Source: Trebonia kvetii | GTDB taxonomy: Bacteria; Actinomycetota; Actinomycetes; Streptosporangiales; Streptosporangiaceae | DNA: 64,000 nt | Assembly: GCF_007827045.1 (NCBI RefSeq) | Contig: NZ_RPFW01000010.1 | Coordinates: forward strand, 84,261-148,260 | Reading direction: 5' to 3' | Part shown: positions 6,485-15,779 of the stretch, in pieces | Numbering within the stretch: the first letter of the stretch is position 1 | Layout: the number at the start of each line of letters is the position of its first letter | Notes under the pieces: model-generated | Databases searched by the model: none | Seen by the model: only the letters and a program-made list of their open reading frames with translations | Told to the model about the DNA's origin: nothing | Translations under genes and position numbers: made by a program

Positions 6485-9349
6485 GTGCCAGCAAGAAGCA
6501 GGGCCGCGGGGAAGACAGCGGCGGCCTCCGAGAACGGGGACAACGGGGCAGCGACCGGCAACAACGGCGCGGCCGTTAACGGTAACGGCCGCGGCACCAG
6601 GCTCGTCATTGTTGAGTCCCCTGCGAAGGCCAGGACCATCGCGGGTTACCTGGGCAAGGGCTATGTCGTCGAGTCGAGCATTGGCCACATTCGTGACATG
6701 CCCGACAAGGCCGCGGAAATACCCGAGAAGTACCGGGCTCAGCCCTGGGCGCGGCTCGGTGTCGACGTGGACAACGACTTCCAGGCCCTGTACGTCGTGC
6801 CGAGCGACAAGAAGCAGCAGGTCTCCAAGCTAAAGTCGCTGCTCAAGGACGCCGACGAGCTCTACCTCGCCACTGACGAGGACCGCGAGGGCGAGGCCAT
6901 CGCCTGGCACCTGAGAGAAGAGCTCAAGCCCAAGGTGCCCACCAAGCGGATGGTCTTCCACGAGATCACCCCGGAGGCGATCGCCCGCGCCATCGCCAAC
7001 CCGACCGAGCTCAACGACGGCAAGGTCGACGCCTACCAGACCAGGCGCGTCCTTGACCGCCTCTACGGCTACGAGGTTTCCCCCGTGCTGTGGAAGAAGG
7101 TCATGCCGCGGCTGTCGGCCGGCCGCGTCCAGTCGGTCGCCACGCGTCTTGTCGTCGACAGGGAACGCGAGCGGATCGCATTCCGCTCGGCGAGCTACTG
7201 GGACCTTGAGGCCGACTTCGCGACTGCAAAGCACGGCACCGAACGGTTGCCTGACGATCCCACCATGTTCACCGCGACTCTGCAGAGCGTGGACGGCAAG
7301 CGGGTCGCTCAGGGCCGCGACTTCACGTCAACTGGCCAGTTGCGGGACGCGGCACAGGTGCTGCACCTCGACGGCGAGTCCGCCGGCGCCCTGGCGGGGC
7401 GGCTGCGGGACGCGAGCTTCAGCGTGTCGAGCGTCGAGCGCAAGCCGTACCGGCGTTCGCCGTACGCGCCGTTCCGCACCACGACGCTGCAGCAGGAGGC
7501 GAGCCGCAAGCTCGGCTTCACCGCGAAGTACGCGATGTCGGTGGCGCAGCGGCTGTACGAGGAAGGTTTCATCACCTATATGCGGACCGACTCGATCACG
7601 CTGTCGCAGACCGCGATCGACGCCGCCCGCAGCCAGGCTCGGGAGCTGTACGGGGCGGACTACGTGCCCGACGCGCCGCGGACCTACGCGAGCAAGGTGA
7701 AGAATGCCCAGGAGGCGCACGAGGCGATCCGCCCGGCGGGCGACAGGTTCCGCACACCCGCGCAGGCCGCAAAGGCCGGCCTCAGGGGCGACCACCTGCG
7801 GCTTTACGACCTGATCTGGAAGCGCACCGTCGCCTGCCAGATGAAGGACGCGACCGGCGAGTCGGTCTCGGTCAAGGTCGCCGGCAACTCCACGGCGGGC
7901 GAGCGGGCCGAGTTCGGCGCCTCCGGCAAGATCATCACCTTCTACGGGTTCCTCAAGGCCTACGTCGAATCCACCGACGACACCGCCGCGGACCGGGACG
8001 ACCAGGAGCGCCGCCTGCCGGTGCTCGCGGAGAACGACCCGCTGACCGCGCTGCGCCTCGACCCGGCCGAGCACGCCACCAGGCCGCCGGCCCGCTACAC
8101 CGAGGCGTCCCTGGTGAAGGAGCTTGAAGACCGGGAGATCGGCCGGCCCTCGACCTATGCGAGCATCATCGGCACGATCCTCGACCGCGGGTACGTCTTC
8201 AAGAAGGGCACCGCGCTGGTGCCCTCGTTCCTCGCGTTCGCGGTGATCACGCTGCTCGAGCGGCACTTCGGCCAGCTCGTCGACTACGAGTTCACCGCGC
8301 AGATGGAGGACGCGCTCGACGAGATCGCGCGCGGCGAGGCGGAGCGTGTCCCGTGGCTGCGCCGCTTTTACTTCGGCGACGACGCCCAGGAAAATGCTGT
8401 GCCGACCACACATACCCGACCCCGTTCCGATGAGGGACTTGGTCTTAAGGCACTGGTGTCCGACATCACGGACATCGACGCCAGGGACGTCAGCTCCTTC
8501 CCGCTGGCCGGCACCGACATCGTGGTGCGGGTCGGCAGGTACGGGCCGTACCTGGAGCGGGACGGGGAGCGGGCGAACGTGCCTGAGGACCTGGCACCCG
8601 ACGAGCTGACGCCGGAGAAGGCCGAAGAGCTGCTGAGCGAGCCGAGTGGCGACAAGCCGCTTGGCTCCGACCCGGAGTCCGGTCACCAGCTCGTGGCCAA
8701 GGCCGGGCGGTTCGGTCCGTACGTGACCGAGGTGCTGCCTGAGGGCGCCAAGGACAAGCCGCGCACCGCGTCGCTGCTGAAGTCCATGACCCTGGACACC
8801 GTGACGCTCGATGACGCGCTCAAGCTGCTGTCGCTGCCGCGCACACTCGGCGAGGTCGACGGCGAGCCCGTCACCGTGCAGAACGGCCGGTACGGCCCGT
8901 ACGTGAAGCGGGGCGCGGAGAGCCGCTCGCTGGCCACCGAGGAAGACATGTTCACCATCTCGTTCGACCAGGCGAAGGCGCTGCTCGCGGAGCCCAAGCC
9001 CCGCGGCCGCGGCCGCGCGGCCGCGGCGCCGCCGCTGCGCGAGCTGGGCAACGACCCGGCGTCGGGCAAGCCGATGGTGATCAAGGACGGCCGGTTCGGC
9101 CCGTACGTGACCGACGGCGAAACCAACGCCTCGCTGCGCAAGGGCGACGAGGTGGCGACCATCACGGTGGAACGCGCCGCGGAACTGCTCGCCGACCGGC
9201 GCGCCGCCGCGCCTGCGCCGCGCGCCAAGCGCACGACGGCCGCCAAGCCCAAGGCGGCGACGACGAAGGCGACCACCACGAAGAAGGCGGCCACGACCAA
9301 GAAGGCCACGACGGCGAAGAAGCCGGCCGCTAAGAAGTCGGCGGAGTAG
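6485..9349 (+). CDS. topA: DNA topoisomerase I
   Basis: A 954-residue type IA topoisomerase relaxing negative supercoils. A non-conserved, Gly/Asn/Ala-rich leader of about 37 residues precedes the Toprim domain (RLVIVESPAKARTIAGYL; acidic cluster D131-E132-D133 in TDEDREGEAIAWH). The nucleophile is Y365 in GFITYMRTDS. After the core come four C-terminal repeats, each with a G-R-(Y/F)-G-P-Y motif, instead of Cys4 zinc fingers. The protein ends in a Lys/Thr/Ala-rich tail typical of actinobacterial TopA that aids processivity and DNA binding. GGAAAG lies 5 nt before the GTG start. Next to a DUF5703 gene and upstream of dTMP kinase and holB, it sits in its usual actinomycete neighbourhood. Confidence 0.97.
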   Translation: MPARSRAAGKTAAASENGDNGAATGNNGAAVNGNGRGTRLVIVESPAKARTIAGYLGKGYVVESSIGHIRDMPDKAAEIPEKYRAQPWARLGVDVDNDFQALYVVPSDKKQQVSKLKSLLKDADELYLATDEDREGEAIAWHLREELKPKVPTKRMVFHEITPEAIARAIANPTELNDGKVDAYQTRRVLDRLYGYEVSPVLWKKVMPRLSAGRVQSVATRLVVDRERERIAFRSASYWDLEADFATAKHGTERLPDDPTMFTATLQSVDGKRVAQGRDFTSTGQLRDAAQVLHLDGESAGALAGRLRDASFSVSSVERKPYRRSPYAPFRTTTLQQEASRKLGFTAKYAMSVAQRLYEEGFITYMRTDSITLSQTAIDAARSQARELYGADYVPDAPRTYASKVKNAQEAHEAIRPAGDRFRTPAQAAKAGLRGDHLRLYDLIWKRTVACQMKDATGESVSVKVAGNSTAGERAEFGASGKIITFYGFLKAYVESTDDTAADRDDQERRLPVLAENDPLTALRLDPAEHATRPPARYTEASLVKELEDREIGRPSTYASIIGTILDRGYVFKKGTALVPSFLAFAVITLLERHFGQLVDYEFTAQMEDALDEIARGEAERVPWLRRFYFGDDAQENAVPTTHTRPRSDEGLGLKALVSDITDIDARDVSSFPLAGTDIVVRVGRYGPYLERDGERANVPEDLAPDELTPEKAEELLSEPSGDKPLGSDPESGHQLVAKAGRFGPYVTEVLPEGAKDKPRTASLLKSMTLDTVTLDDALKLLSLPRTLGEVDGEPVTVQNGRYGPYVKRGAESRSLATEEDMFTISFDQAKALLAEPKPRGRGRAAAAPPLRELGNDPASGKPMVIKDGRFGPYVTDGETNASLRKGDEVATITVERAAELLADRRAAAPAPRAKRTTAAKPKAATTKATTTKKAATTKKATTAKKPAAKKSAE

Positions 9350-9434
9350 GCGACGCCGGCCGCGGCGGCAGGCCGTGTGGGCAACAGGTTGGTAACCGCG
9401 TGCACCGAAAGCGGACTCGGAGCGTCTTGACATA

Positions 9435-10076
9435 GTGAGAAAAGCCACCGCGTGTGCCGTTCTCGCCGCCTTCGCCGCGGCGGGCTGCTCAGCAGGCCAG
9501 TCATCGTCCGCTGCCCGGCTGTCACCGGGGGCGGTCGCGTCGCCGGCGGGCTCCGGTCACTCGCCGGGTGCCAAGGGATCCGCAGGGGCGGGGTCGTCAG
9601 GCGGCTCGACATCGCAGGCTTCCGCTGCGTCGTCGGGCGGCACTGCGGTCGCGATCGGCTCACCGACGCCAACCGGTACGCCGACACCCGTCGCGAGCAA
9701 CATCACGATCGCCCCGGCCGGGACGATGCAAAAGGGGCCGATGAAGATCACGGCGGTCTACTGCGGGCCGCTTTCGCCGGCGCAGCAGTCCCAGTTCGGT
9801 ACGACCGCCGCCGGCGGCCTGATCTACCGGTACGCCAACACCTCGAGCGCGGTCACCGGCTCGGCGAAGCTCTACGTCGGGTTCACCGCGGGCGGCGGCA
9901 TCGCCGGATCGAACTACGCGGGAACCCTGCCCGACATAGGCCCGGGCATGTCGGCGGAGGGCGAGGTGGACGCTGTCGGCATCGAGGGCCAGGACCTGAA
10001 CTTCACCGGCTGCGAGATCATGAGCTACGCGCTGGTCACGTCGACGGCGGTGGACCCGGTCAGCTACGCGGGCTGA
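9435..10076 (+). CDS. secreted lipoprotein of unknown function
   Basis: 213 residues with a short signal peptide and lipobox ending at C18 (AAAGC), so it should be lipid-anchored outside the membrane. Residues 20-95 are a Ser/Gly/Ala/Pro/Thr-rich linker. The C-terminal domain (about 95-213) is beta-rich with two Cys (ITAVYCGPL and NFTGCEIM) that could form a disulfide. I do not recognise a family. The GTG start is the one that gives the signal peptide. It lies between topA and the MFS-dTMP kinase gene without overlap, so its transcription may be separate. Confidence 0.7.
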   Translation: MRKATACAVLAAFAAAGCSAGQSSSAARLSPGAVASPAGSGHSPGAKGSAGAGSSGGSTSQASAASSGGTAVAIGSPTPTGTPTPVASNITIAPAGTMQKGPMKITAVYCGPLSPAQQSQFGTTAAGGLIYRYANTSSAVTGSAKLYVGFTAGGGIAGSNYAGTLPDIGPGMSAEGEVDAVGIEGQDLNFTGCEIMSYALVTSTAVDPVSYAG

Positions 10077-10123
10077 CCGGCGGAATCGGCGGGAGCCGCA
10101 CGGCGTTCCCCGTAGGGTCCGGC

Positions 10124-10195
10124 ATGCGTGTCAACCGTATGAAAAGCATCAATACGGACATTACTAAGGAAAGTAAAATCACGATCAAGCAGTAG
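10124..10195 (+). other. possible 23-codon AT-rich short ORF
   Basis: ATG to TAG encoding a short, basic, Ile/Lys-rich peptide. It uses AT-ended codons unlike every neighbouring gene. A TAGGGT box sits 5 nt before the ATG. It could be a short leader ORF upstream of the MFS-dTMP kinase gene or simply an AT-rich spacer; nothing shows translation. Confidence 0.2.
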
Positions 10196-10220
10196 CCACC
10201 AGGCACGCTGCCGTTCTCGA

Positions 10221-10226
10221 TAGCCT
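10221..10226 (+). promoter_or_regulatory. -10 box TAGCCT, leaderless promoter
   Basis: Six nt separate TAGCCT from the GTG of the MFS-dTMP kinase gene, so the transcript probably starts at the start codon. No ribosome binding site is present. Confidence 0.55.
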
Positions 10227-10232
10227 AGCGCC

Positions 10233-12419
10233 GTGAACTCTCGCTCCGCCCCCCGCAGCGCACGCCCGGAGGTGCCGCCGGCCCGCCGGGCCAGACGCGC
10301 GCGCCACGGGGAGGGAGTGCTGTCCATCAAGCCGTTCCGCAGGCTGTGGGTAGCGCTGTCGCTGTCCAGCCTGGGTGACTGGCTCTCGATCCTCGCGCTC
10401 GTCGCGCTCGCCCCGTCGGTGACCCACGGCAGCAACCTGGCGAAGACCTCGTCGATCAGCGGCGTCTGGGTGGTCACCCTGCTGCCCGCGCTGCTGCTCG
10501 GGCCGATCGCGGGCGCGCTCGCCGACCGGCTCGACCGCCGGGTGACGATGGTCGTCGGCGACGTCATCCGCGGCCTGCTGTTCATCTCGATCCCGCTGTT
10601 CCCGAACCTGACCTGGATCTTCGTGGCGAAGTTCCTCGCCGGGATCGCCTCGCAGTTCTGGAATCCCGCGTGCGCGGCTTCGGTGCCGAACCTGGTGCCC
10701 AAGGACAAGCTCGAGCGGGCCAACCAGCTCAGCCAGCTGATGACCTACGGCACCGCGCCGCTCGCGGCCGGCCTGTTCGCCCTGCTCGGCTGGCTCTCGA
10801 CCGCGCTCGGGCACGGCATCCCGTTCTTCCATGCCAACAAGGTGGACCTGGCGCTGTACTTCAACGGGGCGTCCTACTTCGTCTCCGCGATCGCCGTCTA
10901 CACCCTGCGGCAGATCGGCAAGCGGGAGCACAGCGGGCGCATCTCGGTGCCCTCGACCGCCAAGGCGATCTGGGAGGGCTGGCGGTTCATCAGGCACACG
11001 CCGGTCGTGCGCGGGCTGGTGATCGGGATGCTCGGCGCTTTCTGCGCGGCCGGCGTGGTGATCGGCCTGGCGCCGTCCTATATCCAGTCCACCCTGGACG
11101 GCGGGTCGGCGGGCTTCAGCCTGGTTTTCGCGTTGATCCTCATCGGCCTGGCGATCGGCATGGGATTCGGCAGTCGGCCCTTCGGCGACTTCTCCAGGCG
11201 GCGGCTGTTCGGCGTCACGCTGACCGCATCCGCGGTGCCGCTCACCGTGATCGCCCTGGTGCCGAACCTGGGCGTGGTCGCGCTGTTCGTCTTCCTGATG
11301 GGCGTGGTATCGGGGATCGCCTACCCGACCGGGTTCACCATTGTCGGCCTCGAAGTGGACGACGACACCCGCGGCCGGGTGTTCGCGTTCTTCCAGTCGA
11401 CGATCCAGGCCATCCTGCTCGCGGTGATCGCGGTCGCTGGGTTCATCGCCACCGGCTTCTCCGCGGCGATCGGCGCGGTGACCGGATCAAGCAACGGCGA
11501 GGTCAAGATCGCGCACATCACCTACGGCGCGCCGGGCGACAACCTGCTGCTGCTGCTGTCGGCGGTGCTCGTCGCGTTCGTCGGCATCCAGTCCTACCGG
11601 CAACTCGACGACCGCAAGGGCGTCCCGCTGCTCGAGGACCTGATCACGGCGATCCGCGACGAGCCGCTCAAGCGGGTGCCCGCCGCCCCGGCCGCCGACG
11701 GCCAGCAGCCGCACGGGCACGCCGGCCTGTTCCTCGCCTTCGAGGGTGGCGAGGGCGCCGGCAAGACCACGCAGGCTCGGCTGATCGCGATCTGGCTGCG
11801 CGAGCAGGGATACGACGTGGTGACCACGCATGAGCCGGGCGCGACCAAGATCGGCATGCGGCTGCGCGCACTGCTGCTCGACACTGCGCACTCCGGCATG
11901 TCCGCGCACTGCGAGGCGCTGCTCTACGCGGCGGACCGCGCGGAGCACGTGGCCAAGATCATCGACCCGGCGCTCGAGCGCGGCGCGGTGGTCATCACCG
12001 ACCGGTACATCGACTCCTCGCTCGCCTACCAGGGCGCGGGCCGTGGCCTGCCGACCGCCGAAATCGAGATGCTCAACGGCTGGGCGACCCACGGACGGCT
12101 GCCCGACCTGACCGTCCTGCTCGACCTGGCTCCCGAGGCCGGCCTGAGCCGCCGCGCCAGGTCCGCCGACCGGCTCGAGGCGGAGCCACTCGACTTCCAC
12201 CGGCGGGTGCGGGTCGGTTTCCTCGGGCTCGCCCGCGCCGAGCCGGAGCGCTACCTGGTGCTCGACGCGACCGCTCCGTTCGCGGAGATCGGCCAGCAGA
12301 TCAAGGACCGGATCAGGGAGATACTGCCCGACCCGGTGCCGCACGTCTCCGAGGCCGCGACCGGCTCGTTCCCCGCCATCCCCGACCATGTCCCTGATGA
12401 GGTGGCGGACCCCTGGTGA
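10233..12419 (+). CDS. tmk: bifunctional MFS transporter / dTMP kinase
   Basis: 728 residues. The first 30 are basic and cytoplasmic. Residues about 30-460 are a twelve-helix major-facilitator-like domain (LSSLGDWLSILALVAL near the start; GALADRLDRR as the loop 2-3 motif). Residues about 495-700 are a complete thymidylate kinase: P-loop FEGGEGAGKTT, the DR(Y) motif in TDRYIDSSLAYQ and a lid region (RRARSADRLE). The kinase makes dTDP for DNA synthesis. This fusion recurs in actinomycetes; the transporter's substrate is unknown. The stop overlaps the holB start by 4 bp (GTGA), so the two are coupled. The GTG start is supported by a leaderless -10 box. Confidence 0.93.
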   Translation: MNSRSAPRSARPEVPPARRARRARHGEGVLSIKPFRRLWVALSLSSLGDWLSILALVALAPSVTHGSNLAKTSSISGVWVVTLLPALLLGPIAGALADRLDRRVTMVVGDVIRGLLFISIPLFPNLTWIFVAKFLAGIASQFWNPACAASVPNLVPKDKLERANQLSQLMTYGTAPLAAGLFALLGWLSTALGHGIPFFHANKVDLALYFNGASYFVSAIAVYTLRQIGKREHSGRISVPSTAKAIWEGWRFIRHTPVVRGLVIGMLGAFCAAGVVIGLAPSYIQSTLDGGSAGFSLVFALILIGLAIGMGFGSRPFGDFSRRRLFGVTLTASAVPLTVIALVPNLGVVALFVFLMGVVSGIAYPTGFTIVGLEVDDDTRGRVFAFFQSTIQAILLAVIAVAGFIATGFSAAIGAVTGSSNGEVKIAHITYGAPGDNLLLLLSAVLVAFVGIQSYRQLDDRKGVPLLEDLITAIRDEPLKRVPAAPAADGQQPHGHAGLFLAFEGGEGAGKTTQARLIAIWLREQGYDVVTTHEPGATKIGMRLRALLLDTAHSGMSAHCEALLYAADRAEHVAKIIDPALERGAVVITDRYIDSSLAYQGAGRGLPTAEIEMLNGWATHGRLPDLTVLLDLAPEAGLSRRARSADRLEAEPLDFHRRVRVGFLGLARAEPERYLVLDATAPFAEIGQQIKDRIREILPDPVPHVSEAATGSFPAIPDHVPDEVADPW

Positions 12420-13555
12420 GCGTGTGGGACGAGCTCGCCGGGCAGGAGGCGGTCGTCGCCCAGCTGCGCAATGCCGTCGCGGGCGCGATGACGCACGCCT
12501 GGCTGTTCACCGGGCCGCCTGGTTCCGGCCGGTCGGTGGCGGCCCGCGCCTTCGCGGCGGCGCTGCTCTGCCCCTACGGCGGCTGCGGCGAGTGCGCCTC
12601 GTGCCATCAGGTGCGCGCAGGCACGCACGCAGACCTGCTCCTCGTCCGCCCGGACGGTCTCTCCTACGGCGTGAAGCAGACCCGCGACCTGGTGCTGCGC
12701 GCCGCGGGCGCGCCGTCAGGAGGCCGCTGGCGCGTCGTGCTCTTCGAGGACGCCGACCGGTGCACCGAGGCCGCCGCCAACGCGCTGCTCAAGGCGATCG
12801 AGGAGCCCGCGCCGCGGACCGTGTGGCTGCTGTGCTCACCGTCGGCTGAGGACCTGGTGACGACGATCAGGTCGCGCTGCCGGGTGATGACGCTGCGGGT
12901 GCCGCCGTCGGCGGCGGTAGCGACGGTGCTCGCCGAGCGGGACGGGATTGACTACGACCGCGCGCTCGCCGCGGCGCGCGCCGCGCAGGGGCACATCGGC
13001 CGCGCCAGGCGGCTCGCGCTCGACCCGGCTGCCGCCGCCCGCCGGGAGACGGTGCTCAAGGTCCCGGTGCAGTCGGTGTCCCTCGGCCCGGCGCTGGCCG
13101 CGGCCGCGGCTTTGGTCAAGACCGCGGAGGACGAGGCCAAGGCGGTCACCGAGCAGCTCGACGAGCCGGAGCGGGAGGCGCTGCGCCAGGCGTTCGGCGA
13201 GGGATCGACTGGCAAGGGCGTGGCCAAGGCGATGCGCGGCATGGCCGGGGCCATGAAGGACCTGGAGGACAGGCAGAAGTCCCGGGCGACCCGGGTCAAG
13301 CGCGACACCCTGGACAGCGCCCTGCTCGAGCTCGCCGCCTTCTACCGCGACGTGCTCATGCTCCAGGTCGGCGCCGAGGTCGAGCTCGCCAACGCCGACC
13401 GGCTCGATGACCTGCGGCGGATCGCCGCCGGCTCGACGCCGGAGGCGACGCTGCGCCGCATCGAGGCGGTCATGCTGTGCAGGGAACGGGTGACGCTCAA
13501 CGTCGCGCCGCTGCTCGCCGTCGAGGAGCTGACGATCTCGCTTGTCCGGGGTTGA
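12416..13555 (+). CDS. holB: DNA polymerase III delta' subunit
   Basis: 379 residues, part of the sliding-clamp loader. The N-terminal AAA+ domain has a degenerate P-loop GPPGSGRS with Arg in place of the Lys (R39), in keeping with delta' being a non-hydrolysing subunit. A four-Cys zinc module (C52, C57, C60, C63) follows, then FEDADRCTEAAANALLKAIEEP and the sensor-1 region ending TTIRSRCR. The C-terminal collar domain is less conserved, as usual. The gene overlaps tmk by 4 bp and is followed about 50 bp later by ricT, a common actinobacterial order. Confidence 0.93.
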   Translation: MSVWDELAGQEAVVAQLRNAVAGAMTHAWLFTGPPGSGRSVAARAFAAALLCPYGGCGECASCHQVRAGTHADLLLVRPDGLSYGVKQTRDLVLRAAGAPSGGRWRVVLFEDADRCTEAAANALLKAIEEPAPRTVWLLCSPSAEDLVTTIRSRCRVMTLRVPPSAAVATVLAERDGIDYDRALAAARAAQGHIGRARRLALDPAAAARRETVLKVPVQSVSLGPALAAAAALVKTAEDEAKAVTEQLDEPEREALRQAFGEGSTGKGVAKAMRGMAGAMKDLEDRQKSRATRVKRDTLDSALLELAAFYRDVLMLQVGAEVELANADRLDDLRRIAAGSTPEATLRRIEAVMLCRERVTLNVAPLLAVEELTISLVRG

Positions 13556-13570
13556 GCCGTTACCGGTCTG

Positions 13571-13598
13571 TTGCTTAAGGTGCCGCGCGCCTTAGGCT
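13571..13598 (+). promoter_or_regulatory. promoter of ricT (TTGCTT-16-TAGGCT), leaderless
   Basis: -35 TTGCTT (13571-13576) and -10 TAGGCT (13593-13598) with 16-bp spacing. The -10 ends 6 nt before the ATG, implying a leaderless mRNA. Confidence 0.65.
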
Positions 13599-13604
13599 AG
13601 CCCG

Positions 13605-14435
13605 ATGGGCATGATGATGGCAGTCAGCTTCGAGCGGTACGGGCGGCTCTACTACCTCGACCCAGGCGGCCACGAACCGAGGATCGGCGACAAGGTGCTC
13701 GTGCCCACCAACAGCGGCCCCGAGGTCGCGGAATGCGTGTGGGCGCCGCAGTGGATGACGGAAGACGTCGGCGGCCTGCCGGTGTGCGCCGGCCTGGCCG
13801 GCCCGGACGACCTGATCCGCGACGAGCACAACCGGCGCAGGCGGGCGGAGGGCAAGCTGGCCGCGCGGCGGCTCATCCGCGAGCACGGCCTGCCGATGAA
13901 GCTGATCGCGGTGGACTTCGTATCGGCGACCAACGTGTTCGTCGTGTACTTCAGCGCGCCGCACCGGGTGGACTTCCGCGCGCTCGTCCGCGACCTCGCG
14001 GCCCGGCTGCGGTCCCGGGTTGAACTGCAGCAGATCGGACCGCGCGACGAGGCGCGGCTGCAGGGCGGTATCGGGCCGTGCGGCAGGGACCTGTGCTGCG
14101 CGACCTTCCTCAAGGACTTCGAGCCTGTCTCGGTGCGGATGGCCAAGGACCAGGACCTGCCGGTCAACCCGATGCGCATCGCCGGGGCGTGCGGGCGGCT
14201 GATGTGCTGCCTGAAGTACGAGCACCCGCTGTACCAGGACTTCAAGAAGTCGGCGCCGCGCGCCGGCTCCCGCGTGGAGACCGAAGAGGGTCCAGGCACC
14301 GTCGTCGGGCACAACGTCCCCTCGGACAGCGTCGTGGTGAAGCTGACCGCGGACGGCCGCACCTGCGCCTGCTCGGTGGCGAGCGTGTGCGGCTCACGCC
14401 TCGCCTACGAGTCCACGCACGGCAACAGCGCGTAA
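13605..14435 (+). CDS. ricT: PSP1-domain protein (RicT/YaaT-like)
   Basis: 276 residues matching the PSP1 C-terminal-domain family. In Bacillus the homologue forms a complex with RicA and RicF that affects RNase Y and carries an iron-sulfur cluster. The conserved cysteines are present as C159-x4-CC (GPCGRDLCC) and C196-x4-CC (ACGRLMCC). The usual PHRVDFRALVRDLA and LPMKLIAVDF segments precede them. It follows holB as in many Gram-positive genomes but has its own promoter in the 50-bp gap. The function in actinomycetes is inferred only. No ribosome site precedes the ATG, consistent with a leaderless message. Confidence 0.85.
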   Translation: MGMMMAVSFERYGRLYYLDPGGHEPRIGDKVLVPTNSGPEVAECVWAPQWMTEDVGGLPVCAGLAGPDDLIRDEHNRRRRAEGKLAARRLIREHGLPMKLIAVDFVSATNVFVVYFSAPHRVDFRALVRDLAARLRSRVELQQIGPRDEARLQGGIGPCGRDLCCATFLKDFEPVSVRMAKDQDLPVNPMRIAGACGRLMCCLKYEHPLYQDFKKSAPRAGSRVETEEGPGTVVGHNVPSDSVVVKLTADGRTCACSVASVCGSRLAYESTHGNSA

Positions 14436-14442
14436 CGCTTCT

Positions 14443-14504
14443 CCCTTCCCCGGGACTGAATGGTCGCAGCTGCGTTCCAGTCAGGTCCGATCCCCAGGGA
14501 AGGG
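14443..14504 (+). promoter_or_regulatory. inverted repeat covering the RBS of the next gene
   Basis: CCCTTCCC (14443-14450) pairs with GGGAAGGG (14497-14504), with further pairs inside (GGG with CCC). The right arm is the Shine-Dalgarno region of the gene starting at 14513. It may terminate ricT transcription, hide the ribosome site, or both. Confidence 0.4.
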
Positions 14505-14512
14505 GAAACCTT

Positions 14513-15682
14513 GTGAAGGCACTCATCCGTTTCGTCCCGGCGCGCGTGCTGGCCGGCAGTGTGGCGGCCATCGCCGTCGCGGCGTTCGCCGCGCCCGCCG
14601 CGTCGGCCGCGGTCAAACCGTCGGCGCCCCGGCAGCACACCTTCGATGGCGCCGGCGGCGCCGTTTTCGCGCTGACCGATAACACCGCGGGCAACGCCGT
14701 GGCCGCCTACCACCGTGCGGGGGACGGCACGCTCACCGCCGCGGGCACCTACGCCACCGGGGGTCTGGGCGGCATTCTCAGCGGCTCCGTGGTGGACCAC
14801 ACGGCGTCGCAGGGCGCGCTCGCCCTCGACAGGCACCGCGGGCTGCTCATCGCGGTCAACCCGGGCAGCGACACCATCTCCGTGTTCCTGGTCGACGGCG
14901 ACCATCTGACGCTCAGCCAGGTCCTGTCGTCAGGCGGCGACTTCCCTGTCAGCGTGACCGTGCGCGGGAACCACGCATACGTTCTGAATGCCCTCGGCGG
15001 CGGGTCGCTCTACGGATACCGGCTCGACGGACGGCACCTGACGGCGATTTCCGGTTCTTTGCGCGCGCTCGGGCTGGGGACCACGGCCGCGTCGGCGTTC
15101 ACGGCGACGCCCGGGCAGGTGGCGTTGACGCCAGACGGCACGCAGTTGCTCGTGACGACGAAAGCGACGGGCAACGACGTGGACGTGTTCGCCGTCGGCC
15201 CTGACGGGCGGCTGTCGGCGAGCCCGGTGGTCAACACCCTGACCGGTGCCGTGCCGTTCGCCGCGGCCTTCGGCAGGGACGGGCACGTGGTGATCGCCGA
15301 GGCGGGGCCGAACGCGGTCGCGACCTTCACGCTGTCGCACGGCGGCCAGCTCACTCAGCTCGGCATCGCCAGCACTGGGCAGGCGGCCACCTGCTGGATC
15401 GTCCGGGCGGGCCAGCACTTCTACGCGTCGAACGCGGGGAGCGGATCGGTATCCGGCTACGATGTCGCGCACTCTGGCGGCCTGACCGCGCTTGGGAACA
15501 CCGCGACCGACGCCGGGACCGTTGACGCGGCCGCTGCGGCGCACGGACGGTTCCTGTACGTGCAGACGGGCAAGGCGGGCATCGTCGACGAGTTCGCGGT
15601 GGGCTCCGGCGGTTCGCTGGCGCAGGTCGGGTCGGTCACCGTGCCTGGCGGGGCCGGCGGCGAAGGGATCGCGGCGAGCTGA
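14513..15682 (+). CDS. secreted beta-propeller (YncE / lactonase-fold) protein
   Basis: 389 residues with an Ala-rich Sec signal peptide (cleavage likely after AAPAASAA, near residue 30). The rest is a run of about 40-50-residue blade repeats with motifs such as VFALTDN, GLLIAVNPGSDTISVF, VALTPDGTQLLVTTK and FYASNAGSGSVSGYDV. This is the pattern of YVTN/lactonase-like seven-bladed propellers. No catalytic residue can be assigned and a binding or scaffold role is equally likely. The GTG at 14513 is fixed by a strong AGGGAAGGGG ribosome site; the frame is open upstream into ricT but that part is a shadow. Confidence 0.75.
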   Translation: MKALIRFVPARVLAGSVAAIAVAAFAAPAASAAVKPSAPRQHTFDGAGGAVFALTDNTAGNAVAAYHRAGDGTLTAAGTYATGGLGGILSGSVVDHTASQGALALDRHRGLLIAVNPGSDTISVFLVDGDHLTLSQVLSSGGDFPVSVTVRGNHAYVLNALGGGSLYGYRLDGRHLTAISGSLRALGLGTTAASAFTATPGQVALTPDGTQLLVTTKATGNDVDVFAVGPDGRLSASPVVNTLTGAVPFAAAFGRDGHVVIAEAGPNAVATFTLSHGGQLTQLGIASTGQAATCWIVRAGQHFYASNAGSGSVSGYDVAHSGGLTALGNTATDAGTVDAAAAAHGRFLYVQTGKAGIVDEFAVGSGGSLAQVGSVTVPGGAGGEGIAAS

Positions 15683-15779
15683 GGTTGCCACTGCTTCCCA
15701 TCCGCAGGGCCGGCCGGGTTGTCTCGGTGACGGCACGGCCGGCCCTCGGACTTTCCCCTCCTCCAGCCGGCGGCGGCGG

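Noticed and set aside
7328-9448. 706-codon minus-strand open frame
   Set aside because: It is the antisense shadow of topA; its Arg/Leu/Gly-rich composition is typical of such shadows and it has no family motifs.
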